This document shows positions 62,055-64,000 of a DNA stretch of 64,000 nt, one piece after another. Position 1 is the first letter of the stretch. Every line of letters starts with the position of its first letter. The notes below the pieces were generated by a model that saw nothing but the letters and a program-made list of their open reading frames with translations, was not told the DNA's origin and searched no databases. The stretch covers positions 124,001 to 188,000 of the forward strand of contig QEVV01000002.1 of the NCBI GenBank assembly GCA_003228115.1, in the 5' to 3' direction. This DNA is from Chloroflexota bacterium (GTDB taxonomy: Bacteria > Chloroflexota > Dehalococcoidia > Lucifugimonadales > SAR202-VII-2). The position numbers were made by a program, and so were the translations under genes.

Positions 62055-62861
62055 ATGGCGACAACCACGCCTCTCCACGACGCTCTTTTAGAGTTTTTGG
62101 GGACCCAAAACGACGAGAAGCGCCGCAAGGCCCAGCCAGAGTTGGCGAAGTTCGTCCGCTGGTGCGGGCGAGAACGGTTGACCGCTACCCTTTTACCCGT
62201 TGAGTTGGAGCAGTACGCCCAGCGGGGTATTGCCGCCAACAGCACCAACGCCACGGAGCGCTTGGAGCAGGTCAGGGCGTTTCTTGCTTACATTTTTAAG
62301 AAGAAGTACACCGACCTGAACCTGGCTACTCATGTCCGTTTGCGCAAGGCCAAGGCAGCCGCTCGGCCTTCTCAATCCGGCGGATCGTCAGCCGGTGTGG
62401 AATTCACCGCTGAGGGACACGCCCGGCTAACCCATGAGCTAGAGCTCCTCAAGGCTCAGCGGCCAGATGTCGCTGTTGAGATTCAGAACGCTGCTGCCGA
62501 TAAAGACGTCCGAGAAAACGCCCCACTGGAAGCCGCTCGCGAGCGGCAGGGTATGCTTGAAGCACGCATTAGGGAGCTGGAGTCCTCGTTGAAGGGAGCC
62601 GTGCTCACCGGGGCAGATGGTGGCAAGAGCCGCGCTGCGAAACAGGTCAAGCTGGGCGTCAGTGTGGTACTTCGTGACAAGATGTCCGGATCAGAAACTA
62701 CCTACCAAATTGTGGGAGCCAGGGAAGCGAGTCCCTTGGAAGCCAAGCTCTCCACAGAATCTCCGGTAGGCAAGGCGCTTCTCAATCGCAAGGAGGGTGA
62801 CGAGGTCAAGGTCACGGCCCCTAAGGGAACTATGATCTACGTCATTACCTCAATCCTCTAG
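62055..62861 (+). CDS. GreA-like transcription elongation factor fused to an integrase-type N-terminal domain
   Basis: A 268-residue protein from the ATG at 62055 (AAGGAG upstream; an earlier start at 61989 lacks one). Residues 1-100 resemble the SAM-like core-binding domain of tyrosine recombinases (LAKFVRWCGRERLTATLLPVELEQY, in part; VRAFLAYIFKKKYT). Residues about 117-180 are a GreA N-terminal coiled coil, with the tip acids kept as D151-V-R-E154 (E. coli D41 and E44), followed by a GreA C-terminal domain (VSVVLRDKMSGSETTYQIVG, SPVGKALLNRKEGDEV). The catalytic recombinase domain is absent. It should stimulate transcript cleavage in paused RNA polymerase, with an added DNA- or protein-binding module. 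Confidence 0.8.
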   Translation: MATTTPLHDALLEFLGTQNDEKRRKAQPELAKFVRWCGRERLTATLLPVELEQYAQRGIAANSTNATERLEQVRAFLAYIFKKKYTDLNLATHVRLRKAKAAARPSQSGGSSAGVEFTAEGHARLTHELELLKAQRPDVAVEIQNAAADKDVRENAPLEAARERQGMLEARIRELESSLKGAVLTGADGGKSRAAKQVKLGVSVVLRDKMSGSETTYQIVGAREASPLEAKLSTESPVGKALLNRKEGDEVKVTAPKGTMIYVITSIL

Positions 62862-62965
62862 CTCCTCTTCTTAACTCTGGATCGACTCGTTTCCTCTTTC
62901 CTGCTAGCCGCGGCCACGGAAGCCCTTCCTTTGAGCCCGGCCGTTCAGGTGCACGTTAAGTTGCC

Positions 62966-62994
62966 TTGACAAAGCGAACTGCCCCACTTACGTT
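62966..62994 (+). promoter_or_regulatory. Possible promoter of the last Rieske gene
   Basis: TTGACA (62966-62971), 17 bases, then TACGTT (62989-62994). The -35 is perfect, the -10 weak. Transcription would start about 35 bases before the ATG at 63037. Confidence 0.35.
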
Positions 62995-63036
62995 TACGCC
63001 AGTCGCCAGGCAGGCGTCGCCGAGAGAAACCCCTCC

Positions 63037-64000
63037 ATGTTGACGGTTGAACAAAACCAGCGTCTGACGCAAGTTGGACCAGGCACGCCCATGGGTGTGC
63101 TCCTACGCCGCTATTGGCATCCGGTCGCAACACTCTCCCAGTTCAACGATCGCCACACGCATAAAGTGCGGCTGCTCGGCGAGGACCTGGTGCTCTACCG
63201 GGACCGCTCTGGCGCATTCGGGCTGATCGGCTCCCAATGTCCTCACCGAAAGATGTCAATGATGTACGGCATTCCCGAAGAACGCGGCCTCCGGTGCGCC
63301 TATCACGGCTGGGTCTTCGGCGAAGATGGCTCCTGCCTGGAGCAGCCTTACGAAGAAACTGAAGACCCTGATGGGCGATTCAAGGACAAAGTAAGTATCG
63401 TCTCCTACAAGGCCGAGTCTGCCTTCGGGCTGATCTTCGCCTACATGGGGCCGGATCCCGCCCCAATGATTCCCCGATGGGACCTCTTCGCCATGGACGG
63501 CGTCGTACGCGACGTTGGTCACGCCCTCATCCCATGCAACTGGCTCCAGATCATGGAGAACTCACTGGACCCGATCCACCTGGAATGGCTGCATCAATAC
63601 TTCGCCGACTTCGTTGCCCAACAGAAAGAGAACCCGGAAGGCAGACGGTCCCGCACACCTCATGAAAAGATCGGTTTCGACGAATTTCAATACGGCATCA
63701 TTAAGCGCCGTGTCGTGGAAGGCGGCTCTGAGGACGACGAGGACTGGCAGTCAGGCCACCCCATGGTATTTCCCAATATTTTGCGCCAAGGCGGGAAGCG
63801 TAGTGGCATAACCTGGCTGGGCCTTCAGATCCGGGTCCCCGTCGATGACAATACGACTGCACACTGGTGGTACGCCTGCTACCCAGCCGAGGGCCAAGAG
63901 CAGGCGCCTGAAAACATTCCCTTCTTCAAAGTACCCGTCGCCACGCTGGACGATGAAGGACAGCCCCTGTGGGACGTCCTAGATAACAATAGCGGTCAGG
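63037..64000 (+). CDS. Rieske non-heme iron oxygenase, alpha subunit (3' end outside window)
   Basis: The first 321 residues of a phthalate-dioxygenase-like subunit. Rieske ligands C68, H70, C87 and H90 (SQCPHRK, GLRCAYHGW) sit at exactly the positions used by the paralogue at 57892-59163. The iron site follows in NWLQIMENSLDPIHLEWLH. The frame is open to the window end. The gene has the same overall plan as the one 4 kb upstream but is clearly different in sequence. No good ribosome site precedes the ATG. Confidence 0.93.
   Translation, partial: MLTVEQNQRLTQVGPGTPMGVLLRRYWHPVATLSQFNDRHTHKVRLLGEDLVLYRDRSGAFGLIGSQCPHRKMSMMYGIPEERGLRCAYHGWVFGEDGSCLEQPYEETEDPDGRFKDKVSIVSYKAESAFGLIFAYMGPDPAPMIPRWDLFAMDGVVRDVGHALIPCNWLQIMENSLDPIHLEWLHQYFADFVAQQKENPEGRRSRTPHEKIGFDEFQYGIIKRRVVEGGSEDDEDWQSGHPMVFPNILRQGGKRSGITWLGLQIRVPVDDNTTAHWWYACYPAEGQEQAPENIPFFKVPVATLDDEGQPLWDVLDNNSGQ

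Noticed and set aside
1..64000. CRISPR array, prophage or insertion sequence
   Set aside because: No regularly spaced repeats, phage structural genes or transposase were found; the integrase-like segment at 62055 is fused to GreA and lacks the catalytic domain.

Overview
The window reads as a piece of a bacterial chromosome of moderately high GC, most likely from a Chloroflexota lineage of the Dehalococcoidia / SAR202 type. This is inference. It rests on threonine/proline-rich lipoproteins that start with a lipobox followed by SDPTAT, on many TTG and GTG starts, on a split (two-subunit) B12 acyl-CoA mutase, and on repeated catabolic families (amidohydrolases, Rieske oxygenases, crotonases, SDRs, CoA-transferase, enolase superfamily, luciferase-like oxidoreductase, xanthine-dehydrogenase-like subunits). 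No rRNA, prophage, transposase or CRISPR array was seen. One tRNA gene is present.

Layout. 1-9.0 kb: a + strand catabolic unit with two tandem amidohydrolase paralogues (the first cut by the window edge), the HyuA/HyuB hydantoinase/oxoprolinase pair and a complete TRAP transporter (DctP, DctQ, DctM). 9.1-15.2 kb: tRNA-Gly(CCC), recF, an SDR, a frameshifted small lipoprotein, cinA and a large lipoprotein. 15.3-20.8 kb (- strand): coaE, a CbbQ/NorQ-type AAA+ ATPase, a CoA-pyrophosphatase-type Nudix enzyme and a 1086-residue NorD/CbbO-like VWA protein. 21-26 kb: envelope proteins (anchored RskA-like protein, double cupredoxin lipoprotein, TolB-like propeller), a methyltransferase and pgpA. 26-36 kb: dispersed catabolic genes (Gfo/Idh oxidoreductase, bicupin, orphan TctB, broken Rieske gene, alpha/beta hydrolase, Asp-box propeller, amidohydrolase, CoA transferase, enolase-superfamily member). 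36-44 kb: recQ, a luciferase-like oxidoreductase and two convergent molybdopterin-binding subunits without partner subunits.

44.4-46.9 kb is a small accessory island: a protein resembling a c'-type cytochrome that has lost its heme cysteines, a beta-class DNA methyltransferase, a probable PD-(D/E)XK endonuclease with a Cys cluster, and a second methyltransferase C-terminal piece that continues in frame after the endonuclease amber stop. 47.3-54.6 kb is a long - strand acyl-CoA operon: alpha/beta hydrolase, substrate-binding-like protein, methylmalonyl-CoA mutase large subunit, acyl-CoA dehydrogenase, B12-binding subunit and acyl-CoA ligase. 54.8-64 kb holds three different crotonases, a small secreted repeat protein, two Rieske oxygenases, an SDR, a DDN/F420-type protein, glyS and a GreA-like factor fused to an integrase-type N-terminal domain.

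Overall the genes suggest a heterotroph that takes up organic acids or amides (TRAP, TctB, binding proteins), opens or oxidises them (amidohydrolases, HyuAB, Rieske, bicupin, molybdo-enzymes) and funnels them through CoA thioesters. The loci most worth following up are the methyltransferase/nuclease/amber-stop locus, the GreA fusion, the MoxR-VWA/Nudix/CoaE cluster and the small IDITGAG-repeat secreted protein.
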